Below, in pieces: positions 22,946 to 32,460 of a DNA stretch of 37,803 bases; position 1 is the stretch's first letter, and each line of letters begins with the position of its first letter. The stretch spans positions 1-37,803 of the forward strand of contig LLCB01000433.1 in assembly GCA_001414345.1 (NCBI GenBank), in the 5' to 3' direction. The stretch is from Hymenoscyphus infarciens. Its lineage: Eukaryota > Ascomycota > Leotiomycetes > Helotiales > Helotiaceae. Both the position numbers and the translations under genes were made by a program. The notes under the pieces were generated by a model, which was given only the letters and a program-made list of their open reading frames with translations, was not told the origin of the DNA and ran no database searches.

Positions 22946-23423
22946 ATGGCGCAAAACAATCAGTCGAGCTTCTACGAGCTCTATCGCCGGAGCAGGTACT
23001 GTGCCTTTGATTTGCAGTATCTTTTGCTATTCAAACTGACTTGGATCTGATGTAGCATCGGCATGTCGCTCACGGACACCCTCGACGACCTCATCAGCGA
23101 TCGCCGCATCGAACCACAACTTGCGATGAAGATTCTGGCGAACTTCGATCGCAGTATTACAGAGGCGTTGGCGGAGAAGGTTAAGGCCAGGTTGACATTC
23201 AAGGTATTACCCCTCACTGCGGGGGAGGGACAGGTGATTCGACCCAGGCTAATTCGCCTTGAAGGGACATCTCGATACCTACCGTTTCTGCGATGAAGTC
23301 TGGACCTTCTTGATCAAGGACGTTACCTTTAAGATGGACAATCAGACACAGCCAGTTATCGCGGAGAAGATTAGAATCGTCAGCTGCAACAGCAAGCGGC
23401 CGGGCGATAACACAACTGCATGA
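22946..23423 (+). CDS. TOA2: Transcription initiation factor IIA gamma (small) subunit Toa2
   Basis: Exons 22946-22995, 23056-23203 and 23265-23423 (introns of 60 and 61 nt) give 118 residues; the family is usually 105-125. The N-terminal helical part reads [22 protein letters not shown]...[15 protein letters not shown] (about 9-53), and the beta-barrel part reads [24 protein letters not shown] (66-89), both classic TFIIA-gamma signatures. The protein stabilises TBP on TATA DNA with the Toa1 product and takes part in Pol II initiation. The second intron could be missed, since the unspliced frame stays open for some distance, but only the AAG|GGACAT junction restores GHLDTY. Confidence 0.95.
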
Positions 23424-24198
23424 TGGACGGATACCTACGGATGCTTCTTCGACTACCTCGTCGTTGCGCTGCAAGCTTCATGGCAGCTTTCCTCGGATAG
23501 ATTTCCAGCGCTCTACGGCTCATTTGTTTTGCGAACACGGCTCCTCTGAAATTGATACCAAGGGCAGGAACCTCATTTCACCATGACGAGGGTGGGAGGG
23601 ATCCAGGTGTTTTAGGCGTAATGGGGACAAACTTGGTTGAGTGTCACTTTTCTGACGCGGCCTGGATTTATTGAGAATAGATACTGGGGGTGGAGTATTT
23701 CACTACGGTTGTGGAAACCCGTCATCAAATCTACAGCATGATTTAACCAACTCTGGTGTCCCTTTACTTGTGAGAACGTTGACTAGAATGAAAGAAATGT
23801 AACATGCTAGAAGAAATTGATTTCATGTAGGATAACCTCAAAAGGGACTAGCTGTGCTCACTCTGATAAACAGCCTTCTATCCCACTTGAATCCGGCGGC
23901 TGATAAACAAACGGATAAGGGCTCCCGCTTTGCTTTAGTCTTGGCATCTCTTCCAAATCCCAATGGACAAACGTCGTTTAATCCACGTTCATACTGGACT
24001 GGGCAATTATTTAACCATCAACACCTTTTTACGAGTAGGTCTCTATCTATACGCCTTAGACACCTTGGCACCTGGTCCTTTTCCGTTTCAGGTAACTGAA
24101 AGAAACCTCCAACCTCCAACCTCCCAACTGCAGCCATCCAGCGCACGCTAGCCTTATTGACAGACAGACGTCTTGTCCCTTCCTCCTTCTTCTTCACC
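23424..24198. other. Intergenic between TOA2 and the TMEM42-like gene
   Basis: No gene recognised; the short frames here have no family resemblance. The last 50 nt before 24,199 are pyrimidine-rich (CTTCCTCCTTCTTCTTCACC), a typical fungal 5' leader. Confidence 0.5.
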
Positions 24199-25425
24199 AT
24201 GCCGCCTCTCGCTGCTAAGAATAGAATCAAATCCCTGGAGCAGGGGACAAGCACCGCCATGGAAGACCACTCGGCCACTCCCCTGCTTGGCGACAAGTCA
24301 GTTGGCGGCCACTCTTTATCCCAACGACCTGCTTCTAAGACGACTCCACAACATCAACCTGAATCATCACCATCGATACATTCGGATCCGAAAGACGACA
24401 TGGAGTTTAAGGATTTGAGTCGGAAGTCTCAGTGGATTGCGCTGGCCGTCATGAGTGGTGCTTGTGCTGCTTTTAATGGCGTGTTTGCGAAGTTGTACGT
24501 CACCCTCTTCTTCTTCTTTTTATTTTTGGATGCAAGTTTTCATTTGGTTTCGGAAATGAACTCGGTTTATTTCATAAGAGGAAAACAAAGCTTCCTATCA
24601 TTTATCACGATTCTCTTGAATTGTTTGGGTCATCTTCAAAAGAAGAATAGCCGAATTGAATTTTGGAGCTTCCGGCGCATCCGTATCCCTTTCTCGTGAA
24701 CTTATCACTGACTTCGTTTCATAGAACTACCACCGAACTCACAACTACCTTTGCAACATGGATAGCAAACTTATTTGGACTCGGAAAGGGAGAAAATGTA
24801 GTTGAATACATCGTTAGGGGGGTATGTATTTTCACTTTACTCTCAATCCAACACACTCTCCCTTTTCAATCCCCGAACCTCGGTCACTTATTCCCTCTTA
24901 ACATTCATTTTCATATCCCCCGTGTGTCTAATGATGTATTCCATACCTCCAAAATCTCAATCCCTCGACTAACGAAACCAGATATTCTTCTCCCTAAACC
25001 TAATCTTCAACGGAATCATGTGGACCCTCTTCACCAAAGCGCTCGCCCGCGGCACCTCCACAACCCAAGTCTCCATCCTCAACACATCATCAAACTTCAT
25101 GATCACAGCCGTCCTCGGGTTCCTCATCTTCTCTGAATCCCTTCCTCCCCTCTGGTTCCTCGGCGCCGCCCTTCTCGTCGCTGGAAACGTCATCATCGGC
25201 CGTCGAGAAGAAAAAGATACGTTGAAACGTGAGTTGGACGAGGAGCATGGGCATGGAGAAGAAGAAGGTCTTTTGAATGGGGAGGAAGTTGAATTGGAGC
25301 TTGAAGAGGATTTGGATGCACTTGAACGGAAGAGGAGGGAGAGGGAGGAGGAGGATGATGTTTTGCAACTTGATTTGAGAGGGTCGGAGACCGAGGAGGA
25401 CTTGGTTGATTTGAGACATAGATAA
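24199..25425 (+). CDS. TMEM42-like membrane protein (drug/metabolite transporter fold)
   Basis: Exons 24199-24494, 24725-24821 and 24982-25425 (introns of 230 and 160 nt) encode 278 residues. The first about 75 residues are hydrophilic and Ser/Pro/His-rich. Four membrane segments follow at about 79-97 (WIALAVMSGACAAFNGVFAK), 132-153 (SLNLIFNGIMWTLFTKAL), 160-185 (ILNTSSNFMITAVLGFLIF) and 188-207 (PLWFLGAALLVAGNVIIG). Then comes a strongly acidic tail of about 70 residues with ELE, EEDL and REREEEDD runs. The NGIMWTLFTKAL...NTSSNF...FGES-like pattern matches the TMEM42 group, half-size relatives of EamA transporters. Function and substrate are unknown. An upstream in-frame extension lacks an ATG, so the start is the ATG in TTCACCATGCCG. 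Confidence 0.85.
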
Positions 25426-26120
25426 GTGGTTGTAGCACTTATTTTGGCATTTCCATGGAGTTTTATACCCAGTTGTACGTGTATAAGTTGCGTATATTTC
25501 AGGGATTTCTACAGAAATTTCTTAGAGCACCTCACTTTCCCTTTCTCACTTCTTTACCTGTCTCTTGTTCATGCCTTTATGATTCGTAGTCTAGTATTAG
25601 AGAACCTGGTGTTGTCACCAGCCGTCCTTGCTATCTCAGATCAGCAAACTGAAATACCAGGCATAGTCCAGCCTCCATTTGTATGTGTGTCTCGAACAAG
25701 CCAACACCACCAAACTCGCTCTTTCATTGTCTTCTACATCAGGCATCACATTCCATCTTTATTCCACAACAGAGAGAAAGACTTCGAGGAAGTGTCATTA
25801 CCCCTTACCTCGCTTATCGAGTTCGTGGGCTAGCATTGGTACGAGGAACGAGGAAGGTGGTGGTGACATGGGGGATTTCTAAAGCTCAAGAACTTGGGAG
25901 AAGCAACATAGGGCCACAGCCAAAGAAATTCAAACCATTAGTTTGTGACAAATATCTAAATACTAACTATTTTATTTGAAGTCGATATCTGGTGTCTTTG
26001 AAATATCTCGAGCAATCAATATCGAAGGATAGTAATACTATACGTATTTTTCTGCTCGTCGCTGTTTTCTGTTTGTCTATTGTTGTTCCCAGCAAATAGT
26101 AGGGCGTCCTCTTGGGGTTG

Positions 26121-26186
26121 CTATTCATAGGTAACCTACGAATATCAGCACTTGCGAATTTTCCCATTTCTAGTTCCGGGTAACCC
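26121..26186. repeat. Palindromic short repeat, copy 2
   Basis: CTATTCATAGGTAACCTACGAATA is followed about 20 nt later by CCATTTCTAGTTCCGGGTAACCC. Both halves match the two-part palindrome at 18,246-18,311 in order and spacing. Confidence 0.55.
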
Positions 26187-26774
26187 ACTTACAAGTAGTG
26201 CAACAAGACTCTCCGACCTCGTCCCTCGCGCGCTCAAAGAAACAAATCATACCAGAGGTTTGGAACAACAAAATTCCCCAACAAGACTCAAAAGAAAACT
26301 TCAAAAAATAAATATTCCTTAGTTCAAATTACCCTAGGTTACTTTACGAAATTGAACTAAACTACTTGTCCTAGACCTTCCAGAGGAATCTTTTTCAACA
26401 AATACTATTCCGGTATACGAGGAACAATGACCGGCACTCTTCCTTTTTCCATTGAAGGCGATTACGAAACTCGTGTTGATGTGAAATGATTCAATCAAAG
26501 AGACATTTCAAGGCAAACAAAACCATCATTCGCGCGAGCGTAAAAGATTCTCTTCCCGTACACTCATTTGCACTATGAGCGAGTAGGTGTCTTTTTTGGC
26601 AGTTGACATGAAAAGCAACCCATTGTTCCAACTTCCCAGAAGAATCTCCAAAGTATTAACCCACATAATTTAACACCCTTCAAATTCTTTGTTTCAGTTT
26701 ATAAATCGCGCCAAGTTTTTAGAACAACGACGGCTACGTCGTCAGCTACGAATTTGATCTTTTTACTGGCACTT

Positions 26775-26978
26775 TTAAATGTCAATCGTGAGGACCGAGA
26801 CTTTCTTGCCGTTCCCAAAACCCCTTGAGGTCAACTGGACTTCCTTTCCGATACCATCTCTACCGCGCAATAGAGCATGAAAACAGCAGCTGTCCAAAAC
26901 TACTGGTAAGAGATTCGCTCCGTCGTTGCTCTCCGCACCCGAATATTGTTTGAGATAGCCTTGGGGAACGAAGAGCAT
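26775..26978 (-). CDS. Doubtful small ORF, 67 residues
   Basis: An ATG-started frame with balanced codon use lies in otherwise gene-poor DNA. The sequence (MLFVPQGYLKQYSGAESNDG...) matches no family I know, has no signal peptide or membrane segment, and has no clear flanking splice sites. It may be a gene relic, a small species-specific gene or chance. Confidence 0.15.
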   Translation of the reverse strand: MLFVPQGYLKQYSGAESNDGANLLPVVLDSCCFHALLRGRDGIGKEVQLTSRGFGNGKKVSVLTIDI

Positions 26979-27391
26979 TGTTCTACACGGTTAGAAAAAC
27001 CAGGAACTTAATATCTTGATCTCTGAACTAATCTTGGACATTATCTTCTATAGAACAATTGTCCGAAAACATGTGGAACATTAACATATCGGGGTGCCGA
27101 GCTCCGAGAGTAATAGACGAAGCTGCTAAAACTCAATACAGTTGGAATTGCATCAGTGCTACTTTCACGACCTAAATAACAAACAATATCTGGCAATATA
27201 ATTTTCAATGTCAATTATTGAGCTAAAAGGCTAAATCTTGCTCACGTATGAGAGTTTCATAATTCTCCAGCAAAAATTTCCCAGCAAAAATGTCACAATA
27301 ATGATAAGCACAACCATAAGCTAATAATATCCCTTTTGAAAGATAGCAATTGAAGCGACAGCATATTGTGCTTCGCGATATTAACCTCTCT

Positions 27392-30300
27392 TCAACGTCT
27401 CACAGATCCCTCATTTCCATCCGGCTTGAGAAATGGTGGAGTAAAAGGCAAAGAAACCATTCTCTTGTTTCCCGTACTTGGCATAGTGCCATGTGCCACG
27501 CTAGCTTTTCTCGTCAACCCTTTTAGAATTTTCGGCTTCTCTCCGCCCTCGCGAAGAGCAGGAAGTCTACTGAACGACATTCTTGGTGCCACCGAAGTAG
27601 CTTGAGAAGACTGGGGATCGTAGGATGCCTGCGACGAGTTCTCGAACCGTTGACTGGTCAAACGAGATGAGGAGGATACAAACATTGATTTTGAGCGCGT
27701 GGTTGAGGGTCGAACCGAAGCATGGAGATCCTGTGAAGCCCGCGAGAAATAACTTCCCGCCTCTGGTACAAATGATTGCTGAGACCAATGAACCTCTGGC
27801 GCTGCAGGTACGTCATCCGCTCCCTCCGATTGTTCAAAAAGAGGTTGAGCGCCCTCCCATTCTCGTGATCGAGAATCCAGTATCTCTTTGATTGGCCTAC
27901 TAGACATTCGACGAAGGGTAGTTTGTTGACTGCTGAGACTCGACAGCAGGCTGTCCTGCGTTTCGAAATTTTGTGATTTGGATGAACCCTGTCCTTGGGA
28001 GTCTCTAGCAGCGTTTGCCTCGGGCCTGGGGCTGGGACGAGAACTGACAAGAGTCAATGAATGTGCGCGAGCTATTGAAGATCTTCGCCTGGACGCCTTG
28101 TACTGAGAAGATGGAGGGCTGTTACTGTCGACAATTTCATCGCCGATAATTTCCATAGAAGCCCCATGAGAAGGTACCCGAGGTCGCCATATCGTCTCTT
28201 TAACGTAGGCTTCCTGTGAGAATGACTCATTTACACTCGAGGGAGCAAGCATGAGCAGGGATTCAGATGCTGCCCTTCTCAGAATAGACTTGTCAGGCGA
28301 ACAGTTATACCGGTTCTGTGGATAAGAAGGGGCCATCTCTGATGGAAGTTCCTCAAGCCGTGGGCTTTCAATCACTGGTGAACTGTTTTTAGCAACTGGC
28401 TCGTCTTCAAGTATGGAATCGTCAAGCGAGTGGTTTGACTGGCGCTCCGGATAAGAACCCGCTATTTCTGACGGAAGACTCCCGAGCCGCGGGTGTTCAA
28501 TTTCAGGCGAACTGTTTTTGGCAACCCCCTGTTCTTCAAGAAGCAACATTGCTTCGTCATCATCACCCTCTTGTACGAGAGTTAAGCATTCCTCTGGGTA
28601 CACCTATATTCTGTAAGTAATGCGCGAAAAGGTTCAGGACAATTATGTCTATTTTCCAAGAAGGCTTAGAAGAATCGGAAAAGCAACTCCTCATTCTTCT
28701 GAATGTTCTCCGGAAACGGATGTCATTGTTCCAGAATATCTGGACAAATAGAGCGAGGGGGTATACAAAGAGGAAAGCTCGGAAGTCTTACCACCTTTGA
28801 AGAAATTTGAATTTCTTCGCTGAGAACCACCGTAGTTTCGTTTCGTTCGAGTGCCTCAGAAACATAAGCTTGGGATTCTTCAGCAATGGCTTGTTCGGCA
28901 CGTTCGCTGTCTTCCTCGCAGATATCCATAGGAAATTCTTCAGCACTGTCGCCCAATACGTGTTCAATTGGCATCACTGGCTCTTCATCCATCTTGGAAC
29001 AAGCACCACAAGGACTTTCTGTCTCTTCTCCAGCGACTCGTCCAACGTCTACCATGATCTCGTCATTTTGTTGATCCAATGCCTCGGGAGCCGTATCTGG
29101 ACCTTCAACGAGGTCTCGCTCAACGGGAACAGTAGTTGGAACATCATCGAGATCAACCTCATCGTCAGAATCTAGATCCTCACTAGGATTTTGCTCAATG
29201 ACAACAGTAGTTGGAACATCATCGAGATCAACCTCATCATCAGAATCTGCACGTCCACTAGGAGTTCTCTCAACCGCAATATTCATTGCAACATCATCGA
29301 GATCAGCTTCTCCACCGGAATCTGTATCTTCACCGAGGGTTTGCCCGAGAGCAACAGTAGTTGCAACTTGATCGAGATGAACTTCTTCATCGGAATCTCG
29401 CATCCGTTCGGAACTTTCAGAAAGAGATTCATCTTCATCGTCGGAAGTGTCAATTTTATCTGATGAAGTATCACTTTCCTGCACAGAGGATTCATTGGAG
29501 GTTTCGCGGTCGCTCCCAGATTCGGTGTTGCTCCTCTCCGTATATGTTTCCGACCATGTAGGAGTTGGCTCTCTGGGTAGACCTGCCTTTGTCAGTAATG
29601 TGCGAAGAAGCCTGAGGTAATCCAATCTATTCTGTAAGAATGATCCGATGAAATGAGAAATCGAGTTCTTGATCCTTCAAAACCCTTCCGAACAATACTT
29701 TAAATAGTCTAAAGATGTTTGGAGGATTCAGGGATTGTATTCTTCAATTCTTTCAGCTCTTCTTGAACAATGATTCGAAGTGTCTAAGAAGCTCTGATAC
29801 AATATGGGGGGGGACCGTAGGCCGAACCAAGTTTATGGAATTCTTACCAGTATCTTCGCCATCATCGGCTTCGGCTTCATTTTTGCCTTCATCGTCAACC
29901 AAATCAACATCATCATCAGAGTTATTGGTAACTTCTTTCAAGCAAGGTGTATTTGAAGTTTCTTCATCCATGGTGTGGTCGCCTTCCAAGGGATCGGCTG
30001 AATCTGGTCTCGGCGGCTCTTCAGCAGCAACCAGAAGGTTATTCCCATTGGCCTCCTGGATTTGCTCAAGATCAACGAGAGGAATATGTGAGCTATTTGT
30101 ATGCTCAGTGGAAGGCGTGAGTAGTTGATTTCCAGCCCCAAAATCTCCATTCTCTGGATCGTTGTTGTCATTTATCTGCGGAACGTGATCCTTGCTGTTG
30201 CCCTCCTTGCTGTTTTCCTCGCTGTCAATAATCATTTGCTCAGGGATTTGCTCAGTGATGCCGAAAACATTTTCGTCTTCTTGCTCATCTTCCCCGAAAA

Positions 30301-31311
30301 CTGATGTAGCTGTCATATCATCTGCCAGACCAACTATATGGTTTCCAGAAGTAGAATGCGGTCTCCTCATGAGTAGTAACTCTCGATGATCCTTTTTTAG
30401 CTTTCTTTCCTCTTGGTGTCGATTTTTGCCAATTACCAACTCGCCCAGCCTCAAAGTACTCTTTTGTCCCTTGCCTCGAGAATTTCTGCGTCCTTTTTTC
30501 AAGTCAGTTAGTTATCTCTTTGGGGAAAATGTGCTTAACAGTCTGGGATAAATGGAAATATTAATCGAGAAGGGTTTGGGAAAATTGAGAATCCGAAGTT
30601 CTGGTTGTTCTAAAAATTGTATAGCAATGGCACGAATTTTTTTGAATGGCCAGAGTAAGAAGCAATGCCCCAAGTTTTACTTACTGCCAGAGCGCCCAAC
30701 CCGCATCACTAATCCAGTTGGTGACGCTTCTTTGCCCACAAAGCCGTCAGAGTAGGGGCTAGGAGCTGCGTCGTACTCTTTTGGAATGCGATATTCGGAA
30801 TTGTCAAGATGGTGCACGTTGTCAGGCTTGCGTGTCTTCAGCCTTGGGGGTATATGGAATTTTGTTCGGGGCTCTTCATCACAAGAGGTTTCGTCATCTG
30901 ATAGTTCTAGAAAACGTGAGAGAAACGCCAAAAAGGAGACCTCAGTAACATACCTTCTTCAGCATCTACACTCAATCTTTCAGCTGCGAGCTCCAACTCG
31001 TCCACCCGTAGGCGTCGGTGCTTCTTCCGTCTTTGGGCTTTCGGCTTGGAAATCTTAGAGGAAGATTTGTGCCTAGGACGTCGTTGCATACCATGACGCC
31101 TTGTTCCCTCTGGTACCAACTGCTGATTATCTTTGCCCTTCTGTTCCTCTTCATTCCGACCTGGGTCATCATCCATTTCTAGTTGAAATTGGTTGTCATT
31201 GTCATCAAGGCCATTGACGTGATTGCCTTCGGCATCTTCACCATCACCACCAGCATAAAGACGGAGCGAGCGCGGAGGTTCTCGTATTACTTCGGCCTGT
31301 TGTACTTCCAT
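27392..31311 (-). CDS. Unrecognised disordered acidic repeat protein, five exons or more
   Basis: Exons 30954-31311, 30685-30906, 29848-30492, 28792-29582 and 27392-28603 join in phase across introns of 47, 192, 265 and 188 nt with GTAAG/GTATG donors, giving 1,075 residues from the ATG at 31311. I recognise no domain. A Lys/Arg-rich patch (RRPRHKSSSKISKPKAQRRK, about 75-105) looks like a nuclear localisation signal. Then come Asp/Glu-rich low-complexity parts, a 25-residue repeat array (about 465-565, unit ending DSDDEVDLDD), a 43-residue duplication (699-784, VAKNSSP...) and a Ser/Arg/Pro-rich basic C-terminus. A chromatin or nuclear scaffold role is a guess from composition only. The 5' end is uncertain: an open frame continues upstream to a good acceptor at 31,341, so a further exon may exist. 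Confidence 0.6.
28381..28640 (-). repeat. 129-bp tandem duplication inside the last exon
   Basis: AACTGTTTTT recurs at 28,381 and 28,510, exactly 129 nt apart. The two units encode 43-residue blocks starting VAKNSSPEIEHPRLGSLPSE and VAKNSSPVIESPRLEELPSE. The frame is preserved (43 codons). Outer limits are approximate. Confidence 0.75.
29115..29415 (-). repeat. 75-bp in-frame tandem repeat, four units
   Basis: The marker AGTAGTTG or its variant begins at 29,131, 29,206, 29,281 and 29,356, a strict 75-nt period. Each unit encodes 25 residues of the form V-x-T-T-V...ED-x-DSDDEVDLDD. The two units nearest the 3' end of the gene are almost identical and the outer ones are degenerate, as expected from stepwise expansion. 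Confidence 0.85.
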
Positions 31312-31362
31312 GTTTCCCAAAACCCACCCTTTCGAAGTAGCCTATAGAAAATCAGCTGGGAA

Positions 31363-31764
31363 CTAGGAAGGAGTGCTGGAGAGACTAGCGATCTTCGCCC
31401 GAGCGGCAGCATGGAAAGCTGCTCTCGCTTTAATGATGCGTAATGGTTGTTTTGGAACCCGTGCTAGGTGTAATGCCGTTGGTCGAGTCCCTCTTGGGCG
31501 AGTCTTTGCTGAACGAGCCTCAACTGACGGAACTTCTCTTGCGGGAGGTTCAGTTGACTGCTCCTCAGTGGGCACCCGTTTGACGACTTGAACTAGCGAA
31601 GGCAGACGCTCAACAGCCTTTTCGACCGAAGCTGATTCTGGCAGACTTTGAACTTCCCGAGCTCGTGCTTGGGCAGCCATGTCAGCGATAATCTGCGCCC
31701 TCTTCGATTGAAAGCGCCGCGGAATTGTACGCGGTGGAGGTTGATTGGGCTTGGAGGGCGACAT
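31363..31764 (-). CDS. Short basic ORF, separate gene or 5' exon of the repeat protein
   Basis: The frame is open from 31,836 to a stop at 31,363. The first ATG is at 31,764 (MSPSKPNQPPPRTIPRRFQS), giving 133 residues rich in Arg, Ala and Pro with many AxARARE-like helix-prone stretches. Coding-like residues upstream of that ATG (SFNTPRTPDLWFDVNQK) suggest an additional 5' exon, possibly spliced at TCTGAG near 31,839. Only about 50 nt separate its stop from the ATG of the downstream gene on the same strand. That gap contains a CTGAT branch site and a TATAG acceptor that opens the downstream frame. One gene is therefore plausible, but no good GT donor was found in phase. No family recognised. 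Confidence 0.4.
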   Translation of the reverse strand: MSPSKPNQPPPRTIPRRFQSKRAQIIADMAAQARAREVQSLPESASVEKAVERLPSLVQVVKRVPTEEQSTEPPAREVPSVEARSAKTRPRGTRPTALHLARVPKQPLRIIKARAAFHAAARAKIASLSSTPS

Positions 31765-31839
31765 GGGCTTTTGGTTCACATCAAACCAGAGATCAGGTGT
31801 TCTAGGTGTGTTGAAAGAAGACCTCAAGCCCTCCAACCC

Positions 31840-32460
31840 TCAGATATGGTAAAGGTAGGAATAAATAAGGATGATTGCGGGGGTTGTGGTTATGGAGGAA
31901 GGAACGATGCTGGATGGATGTGGAAGGAGCCATGGAACCCCATCAACAACCAGCCGCAAATTTTTCCTGTGAACCGTCAACAGAACCTAAACAACATCAA
32001 TCAAGGTGATCTCAAGCAATTATTAATAGTATTTGGGAATGTTTAGGAGAACCAAGAAACCTACTTTTAGATCCTTGGATAATGATACTGGTTATCCCAT
32101 ACCCTCTCGTACATACACCGACCTAGACTCTTCAGTACAGTAAGAAGGGAATTGATGCAAATTGTGAAATATAAACGAGACACCCATAGACATCACTTAA
32201 GCCAGTGGGATTAGTTTATATGGTTTTTTTTTTGTTCAATGCGCTACCTCCTTACATCTCCACTCTCTCAAAATTAAAAAATCCTATCAAAGACAGCCCA
32301 AGGGGAACTGATTTGGGTACCTAGGTACACTGGTTCCTACGACGAATACGTGCGATTTGGGGCAATATGGGTATGTAATCCAGGGGGCTCCCAGAGTATG
32401 AAGTAGCCTCACAACAACGCCTTAATAACAAAGAAAATTATACAATAGAAGGGGGGCATA
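31840..32460. other. Intergenic, no gene seen
   Basis: This lies between the 3' end of the Bqt4-like gene and the start side of the 31,363-31,836 frame. A + strand frame at 31,648-32,046 is antisense to that ORF and has no support. There is a short T-run near 32,224. Nothing else was recognised. Confidence 0.5.

Larger units (their letters stand above)
25426..27391. other. About 2 kb without a recognised gene
   Basis: Mixed composition with AT-rich stretches. It contains a palindromic repeat (26,121-26,186) and a 67-codon minus frame (26,775-26,978). The DNA around 26,250-26,400 (TTTGGAACAACAAAATTCCCC, ATTACCCTAGG, TTGTCCTAGACC) loosely recalls the dispersed A/B repeats. No splice-linked conserved coding exons were found. 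Confidence 0.5.
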
